Source: Pseudomonas persica (GTDB lineage: Bacteria; Pseudomonadota; Gammaproteobacteria; Pseudomonadales; Pseudomonadaceae). Taken from it: DNA of 64,000 nt. The translations under genes were made by a program, and so were the position numbers. The notes below the pieces were generated by a model. It worked only from the letters and a program-made list of their open reading frames with translations, was not told the DNA's origin and searched no databases. The stretch covers positions 259,000 to 322,999 of the forward strand of contig NZ_OLKL01000033.1 of NCBI RefSeq assembly GCF_900291015.1. Reading direction: 5' to 3'. Of this stretch, positions 36,586 through 46,433 are shown one piece after another (position 1 is the first letter of the stretch; every line of letters starts with the position of its first letter).

Positions 36586-37761
36586 ATGTCTACTACCCTC
36601 CCCCCACGCCTGCGCCCATTGGCGCTTCTGGCATTTCTGAGCCTGTCCCTGGCCGGCTGCGACGATAGCGCCGAACAGGACGAACAAGCCCCCACCCCGC
36701 AAGTGCGGGTGGAAACCCTGCAACTGCAGCCACTGGCCATCAGCAGTGAGCTCAGCGGCCGCATCCTCGCGCCGCGCACCGCCGAAGTGCGCGCGCGGGT
36801 CGCGGGCGTGGTGCTCAAGCGGGCGTACCGCGAAGGCAGCGACGTCAAGCAGGGCGATGTGCTGTTCCTGATCGACCCGGCGCCGTTCAAGGCCGACCAT
36901 GACAGCGCCCGCGCCACCCTGGCCAAGGCCGAGGCTACCCTGTACCAGGCACGCTTGCAGGAGCAGCGCTACCGCGAGCTGGTCGAGGACAAGGCCGTCA
37001 GCCGCCAGGAATACGACAACGCCAAGGCCAGCTACCTGCAGGCCGATGCCGAAGTGGCCGAGGCCAAGGCGGCCCTGGAGCGCGCCCGCCTCAACCTCGG
37101 CTACGCCACCGTGACCGCGCCGATTTCCGGCCGTATCGGCCGCGCCCAGGTCACCGAAGGTGCGCTGGTCGGGCAGAACGAGACCACGCCACTGGCGACC
37201 ATCCAGCAGCTGGACCCGATCCACGCCGATGTCACCCAGTCGACCCGCGAACTCAACGCCTTGCGCCGCGCCTTGCGGGCTGGCGAGCTGCAGCAGGTCG
37301 GCGACGGCCAGGCCCGGGCCACGCTGATCCAGGATGACGGCAGCACCTACCCGCTGCCGGGCAAACTGTTGTTCTCCGACATCAGCGTCGACCCCAGTAC
37401 CAACCAGATCACCCTGCGCAGCGAATTCCCCAACCCGGACCTCGACCTGCTGCCCGGCAGCTACGTGCGCGTGCGCCTGGAGCAGGCCGTGCAGCCCAAG
37501 GGCCTGAGCGTGCCGCAGCGCGCCATCCTGCGCGACAGCGCCGGCGTGCCCAAGGTGCTGGTGGTCGACCCGCAGGCCCGGGTCAGCGACCGCCAGGTAG
37601 TGCTGGGCAGCGCCCAGGGCGACCGCTGGATCGTCAGCGAAGGCCTGGCCCCCGGGGAGCGGGTAGTGGTCGAGGGCCTGCAACACGTCAAGGCCGGTGA
37701 CCAGGTGCAGGTCGACAATGCATCAGGGGCACCGCCCATCGCACAGCACACTGGCCAGTGA
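36586..37761 (+). CDS. RND efflux periplasmic adaptor lipoprotein
   Basis: 391 residues, membrane-fusion protein. Lipobox SLAGC (Cys25) after a 24-residue signal. Then the family layout: barrel-sandwich hybrid, alpha hairpin (about 100-175, LAKAEATLYQARLQEQRYREL and NAKASYLQADAEVAEAKAAL), lipoyl (TAPISGRIGRAQVTEGALVG), beta-barrel and membrane-proximal domains (LRSEFPNPDLDLLPGSYVRV). AcrA/TtgA-like. ATG six bases after GGAAG. First gene of an operon with the transporter 11 bases downstream; no outer-membrane factor follows. Confidence 0.92.
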   Translation: MSTTLPPRLRPLALLAFLSLSLAGCDDSAEQDEQAPTPQVRVETLQLQPLAISSELSGRILAPRTAEVRARVAGVVLKRAYREGSDVKQGDVLFLIDPAPFKADHDSARATLAKAEATLYQARLQEQRYRELVEDKAVSRQEYDNAKASYLQADAEVAEAKAALERARLNLGYATVTAPISGRIGRAQVTEGALVGQNETTPLATIQQLDPIHADVTQSTRELNALRRALRAGELQQVGDGQARATLIQDDGSTYPLPGKLLFSDISVDPSTNQITLRSEFPNPDLDLLPGSYVRVRLEQAVQPKGLSVPQRAILRDSAGVPKVLVVDPQARVSDRQVVLGSAQGDRWIVSEGLAPGERVVVEGLQHVKAGDQVQVDNASGAPPIAQHTGQ

Positions 37762-37772
37762 GGGCCTGACTC

Positions 37773-40700
37773 ATGCCGCAATTCTTCATCGACCGCCCGG
37801 TATTCGCCTGGGTGGTCGCCCTGTTCATCCTGCTGGCCGGTGCCCTGGCCATCCCGCAGCTGCCGGTGGCCCAGTACCCCAACGTGGCACCGCCGCAGGT
37901 GGAAATCTACGCCGTGTACCCGGGCGCTTCGGCGGCGACCATGGACGAGAGCGTGGTCAGCCTGATCGAACAGGAGCTCAACGGCGCCGACAACCTGCTG
38001 TACTTCGAGTCGCAGAGCAGCCTGGGCAGCGCCACCATCACCGCCACCTTCGCCCCGGGCACCAACCCGGACCTGGCCCAGGTCGACGTGCAGAACCGCC
38101 TGAAGGTGGTCGAGTCGCGCCTGCCACGCCCGGTGACCCAGCAGGGCCTGCAGGTGGAAAAGGTCTCCACCGGTTTCCTGCTGCTCGCCACCCTCACCGC
38201 CGAAGACGGCAAGCTCGACGAAACCGCCCTGTCGGATCTCCTCGCGCGCAACGTGATGGATGAAATCCGCCGCCTCAAGGGCGTCGGCAAGGCCCAGCTG
38301 TACGGTTCGGAGCGTGCCATGCGCATCTGGATCGACCCGCGCAAGCTGATCGGCTTCAACCTCACGCCCAACGATGTGGCGGAGGCCATCGCCGCGCAGA
38401 ACGCCCAGGTGGCCCCCGGCAGCATTGGTGACCTGCCCAGCCGCAGCACCCAGGAAATCACCGCCAACGTGGTGGTCAAGGGCCAGCTGAGCACCCCCGA
38501 GGAGTTCGCCGGGATTGTCCTGCGCGCCAACCCGGACGGTTCCACGGTGACCATCGGCGATGTCGCCCAGGTCGAGATCGGTGCCCAGGAATACCAGTAC
38601 GGCACGCGCCTGAACGGCAAGCCGGCCACCGCCTTCAGCGTGCAACTGTCGCCGGGCGCCAACGCCATGGAAACCGCCACCCTGGTGCGGGCGAAGATGC
38701 AGGACCTGGCGCGCTACTTCCCGGAAGGCGTCAAGTACGACATCCCCTACGACACCTCGCCATTCGTCAAGGTGTCGATCGAACAGGTCATCAACACCCT
38801 GTTCGAAGCCATGCTGCTGGTGTTCGCGGTGATGTTCCTGTTCCTGCAGAACCTGCGCTACACCCTGATCCCGACGCTGGTGGTACCGGTGGCGCTGATG
38901 GGTACCTTCGCCGTGATGCTGGCCATGGGCTTCTCGGTCAACGTGCTGACCCTGTTCGGCATGGTGCTGGCCATCGGCATCCTGGTCGACGATGCCATCG
39001 TGGTGGTGGAAAACGTCGAGCGGATCATGGCCGAGGAAGGCCTGCCGCCCAAGGAGGCCACGCGCAAGGCCATGGGCCAGATCAGCGGGGCAATCGTCGG
39101 CATTACCCTGGTCCTGGTGGCAGTGTTCCTGCCCATGGCCTTCATGCAAGGCTCGGTGGGGGTGATCTACCAGCAGTTCTCGCTGTCGATGGCAGTGTCG
39201 ATCCTGTTCTCCGCGTTCCTGGCCCTCAGCCTGACCCCGGCGCTATGCGCCACCCTGCTCAAACCGGTGGCCAAGGGCGAGCACCATGAACGCAAAGGCT
39301 TCTTCGGCTGGTTCAATCGCCGCTTCGAAGGCATGAGCAACGGCTACCAGCGCTGGGTGATGCAGGCGCTCAAGCGCAGCGGCCGCTACCTGCTGGTATA
39401 CGCGCTGCTGCTGGCGGTGCTGGGCTATGGCTTCAGCCAGCTGCCCACAGCGTTCCTGCCCACCGAAGACCAGGGCTACACCATCACCGACATCCAGCTG
39501 CCGCCAGGCGCCAGCCGCATGCGCACCGAACAGGTGGCGGCACAGATCGAGGCGCACAACGCCGAGGAGCCGGGCGTGGGCAACACCACCTTGATCCTGG
39601 GGTTCAGCTTCTCCGGCAGCGGGCAGAACGCGGCGCTGGCCTTCACCACGCTCAAGGACTGGTCGGAACGCGGCGCCGACGACAGCGCCCAGTCGATCGC
39701 CGACCGCGCGACCATGGCCTTCACCCAGCTCAAGGACGCCGTGGCCTACGCCGTGCTGCCGCCGCCGATCGATGGCCTTGGCGAGTCGACCGGCTTCGAG
39801 TTCCGCCTGCAGGACCGCGGCGGCATGGGCCACGCCGCACTGATGGCCGCCCGTGACGCGCTGCTGGCCAATGCCACCAAGAGCAAGGTGTTGAGCAACG
39901 TGCGCGAAGCCTCGCTGGCGGAAAGCCCGCAGGTGCAGTTGGAAATCGACCGCCGCCAGGCCAATGCCCTGGGCGTGTCGTTTGCCGATATCGGCACGGT
40001 GCTGGACGTGGCCGTGGGTTCCAGCTACGTCAACGACTTCCCCAACCAGGGCCGCATGCAGCGGGTGGTGGTGCAGGCCGAAGGCGACCAGCGCAGCCAG
40101 GTCGAAGACCTGCTGAAGATCCATGTGCGCAACGACAGCGGCAAGATGGTACCACTGGGCGCATTCGTCCAGGCCAAATGGGTCAGCGGCCCGGTGCAGC
40201 TGACCCGCTACAACGGCTACCCGGCGGTGTCGATTTCCGGCGAGCCGGCAGCCGGCTACAGCTCGGGCGAAGCCATGGCCGAGGTCGAGCGCCTGGTGGC
40301 GCAACTGCCGGCCGGCGCCGGCCTGGAATGGACCGGTCTGTCGCTGCAGGAGCGGCTGTCCGGCAGCCAGGCGCCGATGCTGATGGCGCTGTCGTTGCTG
40401 GTCGTGTTCCTGTGCCTGGCGGCGCTGTACGAAAGCTGGTCGATCCCAACAGCAGTACTGCTGGTGGTGCCGCTGGGCGTGCTCGGTGCGGTGCTGGCGG
40501 TAACCCTGCGCGGCATGCCCAACGACGTGTTTTTCAAGGTCGGCCTGATCACCCTGATCGGTCTGTCGGCGAAGAACGCCATCCTGATCATCGAGTTCGC
40601 CAAGCACCTGGTCGATCAGGGTGTGGATGCCGTGGATGCTGCCGTGCAGGCCGCGCGCCTGCGCCTGCGGCCGATCGTGATGACCTCGCTGGCGTTCATC

Positions 40701-40901
40701 CTCGGCGTGGTGCCACTGGCCATCGCCAGCGGCGCCAGCTCGGCCAGCCAGCAGGCAATCGGCACCGGGGTGATCGGCGGCATGCTCAGCGCCACCCTGG
40801 CGGTGGTGTTCGTGCCGGTGTTCTTCGTGGTAGTGATGCGCCTTGCCGGGCGACGCCAAGCAGGTAATGCCGACACGCAGGCCGTGACCAGCGACAGCTG
40901 A
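37773..40901 (+). CDS. RND efflux inner-membrane transporter (AcrB/MexB-like)
   Basis: 1042 residues, full length. N-terminus MPQFFIDRPVFAWVVALFI is that of HAE1-family pumps. TM4 motif GILVDDAIVVVENVER carries the proton-relay aspartates; the C-terminal half has SAKNAILIIEFAK and RLRPIVMTSLAFILGVVPL. The porter and docking domains look complete. With the adaptor it makes a pump that must borrow an outer-membrane channel from elsewhere, e.g. the OprN-type or a TtgC/OprM protein. A strong terminator follows at once. Confidence 0.94.
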   Translation: MPQFFIDRPVFAWVVALFILLAGALAIPQLPVAQYPNVAPPQVEIYAVYPGASAATMDESVVSLIEQELNGADNLLYFESQSSLGSATITATFAPGTNPDLAQVDVQNRLKVVESRLPRPVTQQGLQVEKVSTGFLLLATLTAEDGKLDETALSDLLARNVMDEIRRLKGVGKAQLYGSERAMRIWIDPRKLIGFNLTPNDVAEAIAAQNAQVAPGSIGDLPSRSTQEITANVVVKGQLSTPEEFAGIVLRANPDGSTVTIGDVAQVEIGAQEYQYGTRLNGKPATAFSVQLSPGANAMETATLVRAKMQDLARYFPEGVKYDIPYDTSPFVKVSIEQVINTLFEAMLLVFAVMFLFLQNLRYTLIPTLVVPVALMGTFAVMLAMGFSVNVLTLFGMVLAIGILVDDAIVVVENVERIMAEEGLPPKEATRKAMGQISGAIVGITLVLVAVFLPMAFMQGSVGVIYQQFSLSMAVSILFSAFLALSLTPALCATLLKPVAKGEHHERKGFFGWFNRRFEGMSNGYQRWVMQALKRSGRYLLVYALLLAVLGYGFSQLPTAFLPTEDQGYTITDIQLPPGASRMRTEQVAAQIEAHNAEEPGVGNTTLILGFSFSGSGQNAALAFTTLKDWSERGADDSAQSIADRATMAFTQLKDAVAYAVLPPPIDGLGESTGFEFRLQDRGGMGHAALMAARDALLANATKSKVLSNVREASLAESPQVQLEIDRRQANALGVSFADIGTVLDVAVGSSYVNDFPNQGRMQRVVVQAEGDQRSQVEDLLKIHVRNDSGKMVPLGAFVQAKWVSGPVQLTRYNGYPAVSISGEPAAGYSSGEAMAEVERLVAQLPAGAGLEWTGLSLQERLSGSQAPMLMALSLLVVFLCLAALYESWSIPTAVLLVVPLGVLGAVLAVTLRGMPNDVFFKVGLITLIGLSAKNAILIIEFAKHLVDQGVDAVDAAVQAARLRLRPIVMTSLAFILGVVPLAIASGASSASQQAIGTGVIGGMLSATLAVVFVPVFFVVVMRLAGRRQAGNADTQAVTSDS

Positions 40902-40927
40902 CTGGACAAGCCCCGCGTGAAATGGGA

Positions 40928-40961
40928 GGGTTCCCGGCAATGACTGCCCGGAACCCTTTTT
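40928..40961 (+). terminator. Rho-independent terminator between the RND operon and mobA
   Basis: GGGTTCCCGGCA and TGCCCGGAACCC (one mismatch) around ATGAC, then five T. The T-run ends one base before the mobA ATG. Confidence 0.85.
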
Positions 40962-40962
40962 C

Positions 40963-41538
40963 ATGCCCGATGCCCTGCCCCCCTGCTCCATCCTCATTCT
41001 CGCCGGTGGCCGCGGCCAGCGCATGGGCGGCCGTGACAAGGGCCTGATCGACTGGCAGGGCGAACCGCTGGTGGCGCATGTGCAACGGGTGGTACGGCCG
41101 CTCAGCGATGATCTGGTGGTTTCCTGCAACCGCAACCAGGAGGCCTACCGGGCGTATGCCGACCAGTTGGTGGGCGATGCCGAGGCGGACTACCCCGGGC
41201 CGTTGGCGGGGGTGATTGCCGGGCTCAAGGTGGCGCAGCATGAATGGGTGGTGCTGCTGGCTTGCGATGCGCCGTTGGTGGACCGGGGGTTGATCGAGGA
41301 CCTGCTGCGCTTGGCGGTGGCCAGTGACAGTGCGGCCATGGTGCGCCAGGGTGGGTACTGGCAGCCAATGTTCAGCGTGCTGCCACACCGGGTGTTGCCA
41401 GTGCTGGAGCAGGCCTGGGCGGCGGGTGAGCGAAGCTTGCAGAAGGCCTTGCTGCGTGAGTCGGTGCAGGGCCTGGAATGTGCCGACGATGATCGCAGGT
41501 TGAGCAACTTCAACAGCCCGCAGTTTTTACAAGGCTGA
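40963..41538 (+). CDS. mobA: Molybdenum cofactor guanylyltransferase
   Basis: 191 residues. Transfers GMP to molybdopterin to form Mo-MGD. Nucleotide loop LILAGGRGQRMGGRDKGL, Mg-binding LLACDAPLVDRGLI and YWQPMFSVLP are all present. The start gives the usual short N-terminus, but the codon lies one base after the terminator T-run with no Shine-Dalgarno, so initiation is unusual (see findings). Apparently monocistronic. Confidence 0.93.
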   Translation: MPDALPPCSILILAGGRGQRMGGRDKGLIDWQGEPLVAHVQRVVRPLSDDLVVSCNRNQEAYRAYADQLVGDAEADYPGPLAGVIAGLKVAQHEWVVLLACDAPLVDRGLIEDLLRLAVASDSAAMVRQGGYWQPMFSVLPHRVLPVLEQAWAAGERSLQKALLRESVQGLECADDDRRLSNFNSPQFLQG

Positions 41539-41550
41539 GATCATCTACTG

Positions 41551-41655
41551 CCTGTGCTGGCCTCTTCGCGGGTAAACCCGCTCCCACAGGTACTGCACAG
41601 GCCCCAAGGGCAGTGGAGAACCTGCGGGTTTACCCGCGAAGAGGCCGACACAGGC
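41551..41655. repeat. REP pair (inverted)
   Basis: CTGTGCTGGCCTCTTCGCGG and its opposed copy GCGAAGAGGCCGACACAG, between the convergent mobA and acyl-CoA synthetase genes. Confidence 0.82.
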
Positions 41656-41661
41656 AGCACA

Positions 41662-43335
41662 TCACCCGGCAGACAGCTCCTCGACACTGATCTCACGCAT
41701 GCGGAACTTCTGCACCTTGCCGGTCACCGTCATCGGGAACTCATCGACAAAGCGGAAGTACCGGGGCACCTTGAAGTGCGCAATCCGCGCCTTCGCCCAC
41801 TCGCGCAGTTCCTCTTCGCTGGCCGTATGCCCCGGGTGCAGCCGCACCCAGGCCACGATCTCTTCACCGTACTTGCTGCACGGCACGCCAATCACCTGCA
41901 CATCGGCCACCGCCGGGTGGGTGAAGAAGAACTCCTCCAGCTCGCGCGGGTAGATGTTCTCACCGCCACGAATGATCATGTCCTTGCTGCGCCCGACAAT
42001 ACGCACATAGCCCTGCTCGTCCATCACCGCCAGGTCGCCGGTGTGCATCCAGCCTTGTTCATCGATGCTTTCGGCCGTGGCCTTGGGGTTGTTCCAGTAG
42101 CCCAGCATCACGCTGTAACCCCGCGTGCACAGCTCGCCGATCTCGCCACGCGGCACGCTGTTGCCGTCGGCATCGATCACCTTGTTCTCCAGCCGCGGCT
42201 GGGTACGCCCGACGCTGGTCACGCGGCGCTCCAGGTCGTCGCTGGCGCCGGTCTGCAGCGACACCGGGCTGGTCTCGGTCATGCCGTAGGCAATCTGCAC
42301 CTCGGCCATGTGCATCTCGCCGATAACCCGGCGCATCACTTCGATCGGGCAGGTGGCGCCGGCCATGATCCCGGTGCGCAGGCTCGACAGGTCGAACTCG
42401 CCACGCTGCGGGTGGTCCAGTTCGGCGATGAACATGGTCGGCACACCATACAACGCAGTGGCCCTTTCTTCCGCCACCGCACGCAGGGTGGCCAGCGCGT
42501 CGAAGGAGTCGTTGGGGTAGATCAGGGTACTGCCGTGGGTCATGCAGCCGAGGTTGGCCATGACCATGCCAAAGCAGTGGTAAAGCGGCACCGGCACCAC
42601 CAGCCGGTCATGCTCGGTCAGGCCCAGGCTCTCGCCGACCATGTAGCCGTTGTTGAGGATATTGCTGTGGCTGAGCGTGGCGCCCTTGGGGAAACCGGTG
42701 GTGCCCGAGGTGTACTGGATGTTGATCGGGTCGTCGCAGCGCAACTGAGCCTGGCGCTCGGCCAGGGCTTCGCGGCTGACGGCTGCGGCACGGGCCTGCA
42801 GGCCATGCCAGGCGAGGAAGCCCGGCGGTGGTGCGGCGGCCAGGCTGACCACGCCGCGCAGTTCGGGGAAACGTTCGCAGATCAGGGCGCCCGGCTGGCC
42901 GCTGGCCAGGCCCGGGACCAGGCCAAGCAGCATGGCGTGGTAGTCGGAGGTCTTGAACGCGTCGGCGCAGATCACCCAGCGGCAACCGGACTGGCCGAGG
43001 GCGTAGTCCAGTTCGCTGGAGCGGTAGGCCGGGTTGATGTTGACCAGGATCGCGCCGACCTTGGCGCTGGCGAACTGGGTGATGCACCACTCGGCGCAGT
43101 TGGGGGCCCAGATGCCGAGGCGGTCACCGGGCTGCACGCCCAGCGCCATCAGCGCACGGGCGTGCTGGTCGACGGCTTCGGCCAGTTGCTGCCAGGTGTA
43201 GCGCAGGGCCTGGTGACGGACTACCAGGGCTTCGCGGTCGGGGAAGCGGGCGACGGTGGTGTCGAAGGCGTCGCCGATGCACTGGGTAAGCAGGGATTTG
43301 TCCTGGTTGCCCTGGGAGTAGCTTGGCTGGGGCAT
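41662..43335 (-). CDS. AMP-binding acyl-CoA synthetase
   Basis: 557 residues, ANL superfamily. P-loop [13 protein letters not shown]5 [10 protein letters not shown]7 [15 protein letters not shown]8 [21 protein letters not shown] (core [16 protein letters not shown]) and the A10 lysine in [13 protein letters not shown]. Activates a carboxylate to its CoA ester; length and motifs suggest medium-chain fatty or aromatic acids, not settled. The start at 43335 is the first ATG after the REP; the Shine-Dalgarno is weak. The only gene between mobA and qhnB; a link to amine catabolism (activation of the acid product) is possible but a REP pair separates them. Confidence 0.88.
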   Translation of the reverse strand: MPQPSYSQGNQDKSLLTQCIGDAFDTTVARFPDREALVVRHQALRYTWQQLAEAVDQHARALMALGVQPGDRLGIWAPNCAEWCITQFASAKVGAILVNINPAYRSSELDYALGQSGCRWVICADAFKTSDYHAMLLGLVPGLASGQPGALICERFPELRGVVSLAAAPPPGFLAWHGLQARAAAVSREALAERQAQLRCDDPINIQYTSGTTGFPKGATLSHSNILNNGYMVGESLGLTEHDRLVVPVPLYHCFGMVMANLGCMTHGSTLIYPNDSFDALATLRAVAEERATALYGVPTMFIAELDHPQRGEFDLSSLRTGIMAGATCPIEVMRRVIGEMHMAEVQIAYGMTETSPVSLQTGASDDLERRVTSVGRTQPRLENKVIDADGNSVPRGEIGELCTRGYSVMLGYWNNPKATAESIDEQGWMHTGDLAVMDEQGYVRIVGRSKDMIIRGGENIYPRELEEFFFTHPAVADVQVIGVPCSKYGEEIVAWVRLHPGHTASEEELREWAKARIAHFKVPRYFRFVDEFPMTVTGKVQKFRMREISVEELSAG

Positions 43336-43368
43336 GGGCGGTCTCTTGTTGTTCTTGTGTTGATTGAG

Positions 43369-43462
43369 CGGGCCTCTTCGCGGGTAAACCCGCTCCCACA
43401 GGGACCGCACCACATTCAGCCCCTGTGGAGGTCCTTGTGGGAGCGGGTTTACCCGCGAAGAA
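43369..43462. repeat. REP pair (inverted)
   Basis: GGGCCTCTTCGCGGGTAAAC and the opposed GTGGGAGCGGGTTTACCCGC, between qhnB and the acyl-CoA synthetase gene. Probably the end of the qhnADCB transcript. Confidence 0.82.
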
Positions 43463-43474
43463 AGCAACACCGGT

Positions 43475-44596
43475 TTAACGGATGAACACCTGCGGCGTAG
43501 TAGTGGACATGTCGCCACCCGGCAACTTGATGTTCTTCACTTTCTCCAGCGTATCCGGGTTGAACACCGCCAGGTCGTTGAAGGTGCCGCCCAGGTACAA
43601 CTTGTCGCCCTTCTTGTCGAAGGCCACGCAGTAGTAAGTGTGGTCCAGATTCGCCGCCTTGATCAGCTTGCGCTGCTTGAGGTCGTACTTGGCCAGGCGG
43701 TTGAGCACGCCGTAGATCTGGTTCGGGTCTTTCGGCGAACGCAGCCCGGTGAAGTACAGCTCGGTCAGGTCGGCGAACTCCTGGGTGTGGGTCTTGCCGG
43801 TCTTCAGGTCGACGCTCAGGTAGCCATACAGCAGCTCGGCGGTGGCCAGGTCCTGCTTGTCATCCTTGAACCTGGCAATGGTGTACAGCATCGAGAACTC
43901 GTGGCGCGGGCTTTGGTGCGGCCAGAAGTACAGTACGTCCGGGGCGCTGTAGCCTTTGCGGTTCCAGTTGCGCAGCGGCAAGGCCACCGTGTACTTGCCG
44001 GTGTTCACGTCCATCTTGTAGATGTCCGGCCCGGCGACGTACAGGCTGCCATCGTCCGCCGCACGCATCAGGTACACCTGGCGCGGCATCGGGAAGCTGC
44101 GTACCGGCTTGGCCTCAAGGCCATCGGCGGTGCTGAACACTTCCAGCCGCGGTGGCTTGACCACGTAGTGGTCGTTCAGGCGCTGGGTCGGGTTGACCGT
44201 AGCGTACACCTCCTTGCCGTCCGGGCTGATGGCGAACGAGTACATCGACCGGCCCACCTCACCCGGCACGCTGGACAGGTTGGCGTGGAAGGTGTTCTTG
44301 CAGGTGTCCAGGTCGATGCCGTAGATGTCGCCGTAGTGGTTGTTGAGCACGTAGGCGGTGCGGTTGTCCGGCGCCATCATCGCGGTGCCGGGGCCGAACT
44401 TGTCGGGCATGACGCAGCTCTTGTACACCGTGTCACTGGCCACATCGACCACGTGCAGGTTGTTCGGGTAGTTGGTCACGATCATGTATTCGTGGCCAGC
44501 CTTCAGCGCCGGCCCGGTGGTGGCGGCCTGTACCAGCCCGGCGCAGGCCGTGGCGGCGATGGTGAGCGCGAGTGGCGCGCAGCGTCCAGCTTTCAT
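43475..44596 (-). CDS. qhnB: Quinohemoprotein amine dehydrogenase, beta subunit
   Basis: 373 residues, periplasmic seven-bladed propeller. Signal peptide ends GLVQA-A. Repeated YVTN-like blades: [62 protein letters not shown]. In the known P. putida enzyme the beta subunit forms part of the active-site wall next to the gamma subunit. Start ATG at 44596 with AAGGGG eight bases upstream. Last gene of the qhnADCB operon, 32 bases after qhnC. Confidence 0.93.
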   Translation of the reverse strand: MKAGRCAPLALTIAATACAGLVQAATTGPALKAGHEYMIVTNYPNNLHVVDVASDTVYKSCVMPDKFGPGTAMMAPDNRTAYVLNNHYGDIYGIDLDTCKNTFHANLSSVPGEVGRSMYSFAISPDGKEVYATVNPTQRLNDHYVVKPPRLEVFSTADGLEAKPVRSFPMPRQVYLMRAADDGSLYVAGPDIYKMDVNTGKYTVALPLRNWNRKGYSAPDVLYFWPHQSPRHEFSMLYTIARFKDDKQDLATAELLYGYLSVDLKTGKTHTQEFADLTELYFTGLRSPKDPNQIYGVLNRLAKYDLKQRKLIKAANLDHTYYCVAFDKKGDKLYLGGTFNDLAVFNPDTLEKVKNIKLPGGDMSTTTPQVFIR

Positions 44597-44628
44597 GCGG
44601 TTTCCCCTTGTCATTCTTGTTGGGCCGG

Positions 44629-44952
44629 TCACTTGTCTTTCGGGAACACGGTGCCGAGGTTGCGCCAGTCTTCGGCAGAGTTGCTCGCCTGGGCGTTCCA
44701 GTCCTGATAGGTGCTCATCATGTCCGGCACCTGGGCCGGCCACCAGCAAGGGTCGGAGCAGCCATACAGGTCGGCCTCCATCGGCTGGCACAGCGAACTT
44801 ACGCCGCCAAAAGCATCCACTTCCCAGCCCGGGTCGGTGGTGGCGGTGCAGCCAGCCACCGCACTCATGGCCATGACTTCTTCGACGCGATCTTCGGCGG
44901 CGGCCTGCTCAAGGATGCGCGCCTTGTTGTTCAGGGGCTTCAAATGCTTCAT
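44629..44952 (-). CDS. qhnC: Quinohemoprotein amine dehydrogenase, gamma subunit precursor (CTQ peptide)
   Basis: 107 residues: a 28-residue leader without Sec features ([10 protein letters not shown]..., rich in charged residues) and a 79-residue mature part starting MSAVAGC. Counting from that Met, Cys7, Glu16, Cys27, Asp33, Cys37, Cys41, Trp43 and Asp49 all fall where the solved P. putida enzyme has its three thioether cross-links (7-16, 27-33, 41-49) and the cysteine tryptophylquinone (37-43). A ribosomally made, heavily modified peptide subunit. ATG at 44952 is one base after the qhnD stop. Confidence 0.96.
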   Translation of the reverse strand: MKHLKPLNNKARILEQAAAEDRVEEVMAMSAVAGCTATTDPGWEVDAFGGVSSLCQPMEADLYGCSDPCWWPAQVPDMMSTYQDWNAQASNSAEDWRNLGTVFPKDK

Positions 44953-44953
44953 G

Positions 44954-46384
44954 TCAGTGCGCCTTCCGCGGGGTGATGTAGCGATCGATGAAGGCCGGGT
45001 TGGCGGCCATGATGCGGCTGTAGACTTCAATACCGAAGTCGACCCAGTCGCGCATCAGTTCGCAATAGTGGTAGGTCGGGTGCTGCGGGTCGCCATAGCG
45101 GGCATAGCTTTCGTGGTAACAGCCGCCGGAGCACAGGTTGCGGATGCGGCAGCTGTCGCAGCCGGTATTGCTGCGGTCCAGGCGCTGCGACAGGAAGTCG
45201 TTGAGCTGTACCTGCTGCACGCCCTGGTGCACGTTGCCGAAGGTCGGCAGGCTGGAGCCGGTGAAGCGGTGGCACAGGTTCAGCTCGCCTTCGTGGTCCA
45301 CCGCCAGCATCTTCAAGCCGGCACCGCACGGCAGGGCCTTCTTGTGGCCTTCGTGGATGTCGGTGATCAGCTGGTGCAGGTTGGAGAAACCGATATTGCG
45401 GTGCTCCAGCGCTGCCTCCAGGTAGCGCCGGCCCAGCGCCTTCATGTTGGCGAACACCTGCACCAGTTCTTCGCCGGTGAGGTTGAAGTTGGCCATGTCG
45501 CCAGAAGTAACCGGGGCAAAGCCGACTTCAGCGAAGCCCAGTTCGTTGAACAGGTGGTTCCAGATGGTCTCGACGTCGGTGATGCCACGGGTCAGCGTGA
45601 CCCGCGCGCCCACCGGGCGGCTGGTGTAGCGCGACAGCAGCAGGTCCGCCTTGCGCCGCACCACGTCATAGGTGCCCTGCCCGCCCACGGTGATGCGGTT
45701 GCGGTCGTGCACGGTCTTGGGGCCGTCGATGCTGATCGACAGGCCGAAGCGGTGGGCGTTGAGCCAGTCGATGATCTCTTCGGTGAGCAGCGTGGCATTG
45801 GTGGTCATGATGAACTCCACCTGCTTGCCCGCCTCGGCGAAGCGCCGCTCGCAGTAGGCGACCATGTGCTCGATCAGCGGCCGGTTGGACAGCGGCTCGC
45901 CACCGAAGAACACCACACTGTAGCGCTGCTCGTCGGGCGACTCCTTGAGCAGCATCTCCACCGAGGCTTCAGCGGTGGCGGTGCTCATCTTCTTGCCCAC
46001 GGACGGCTTGTCCAGGTCTTCCTTGTAGCAGTAGGTGCAGCTGAGGTTACAGCCGGTGTTGACGTTGAGCACCACGGTGTTCAGCGCAGTGCGCTCGACC
46101 TGTTTGATGGCGATTTCCGGGGTCAGCGGCGAGCCGTCGCTGACCAGCTCCAGCGCGATCAGCTCGCGCAGGGTGTCCTGGATATCGTCGCCGGCAAACT
46201 GCTGGCCAAGGCGCTGCATAAGCTCCTCGGCCGAGCAGCCTTGCTGGCGCAGGGTGTCGATGATGCCGCCGGTCACCGCGTCGGCGGTGAACAGCGAACT
46301 GCTGGGGATATGGAACAGCATGCGGTCGGCATCGACCTGCACTTCATGCAGGTTGCGTTCGACCAGGTTCAGTAGTGCGCCCAT
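44954..46384 (-). CDS. qhnD: Radical SAM/SPASM maturase of QhnC
   Basis: 476 residues. Radical-SAM cysteines in CNLSCTYC (112, 116, 119), followed by FFGGEPLSN, and a C-terminal SPASM region with [29 protein letters not shown] (two auxiliary Fe-S clusters). In Paracoccus, QhnD makes the three Cys-Asp/Glu thioether bonds in QhnC before export. The N-terminal ~90 residues probably bind the leader peptide (RRE-like winged helix). Sits between the alpha and gamma genes, typical of this locus. Confidence 0.95.
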   Translation of the reverse strand: MGALLNLVERNLHEVQVDADRMLFHIPSSSLFTADAVTGGIIDTLRQQGCSAEELMQRLGQQFAGDDIQDTLRELIALELVSDGSPLTPEIAIKQVERTALNTVVLNVNTGCNLSCTYCYKEDLDKPSVGKKMSTATAEASVEMLLKESPDEQRYSVVFFGGEPLSNRPLIEHMVAYCERRFAEAGKQVEFIMTTNATLLTEEIIDWLNAHRFGLSISIDGPKTVHDRNRITVGGQGTYDVVRRKADLLLSRYTSRPVGARVTLTRGITDVETIWNHLFNELGFAEVGFAPVTSGDMANFNLTGEELVQVFANMKALGRRYLEAALEHRNIGFSNLHQLITDIHEGHKKALPCGAGLKMLAVDHEGELNLCHRFTGSSLPTFGNVHQGVQQVQLNDFLSQRLDRSNTGCDSCRIRNLCSGGCYHESYARYGDPQHPTYHYCELMRDWVDFGIEVYSRIMAANPAFIDRYITPRKAH

Positions 46385-46433
46385 GGCGACCTCCCGATAA
46401 TCGATCCGTTGGAAAACCGTAAGCCCCCTGCCG

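Noticed and set aside
41554..43485. 643-codon plus-strand frame across the acyl-CoA synthetase
   Set aside because: It starts in a REP element and runs antisense to a gene with all ANL motifs.
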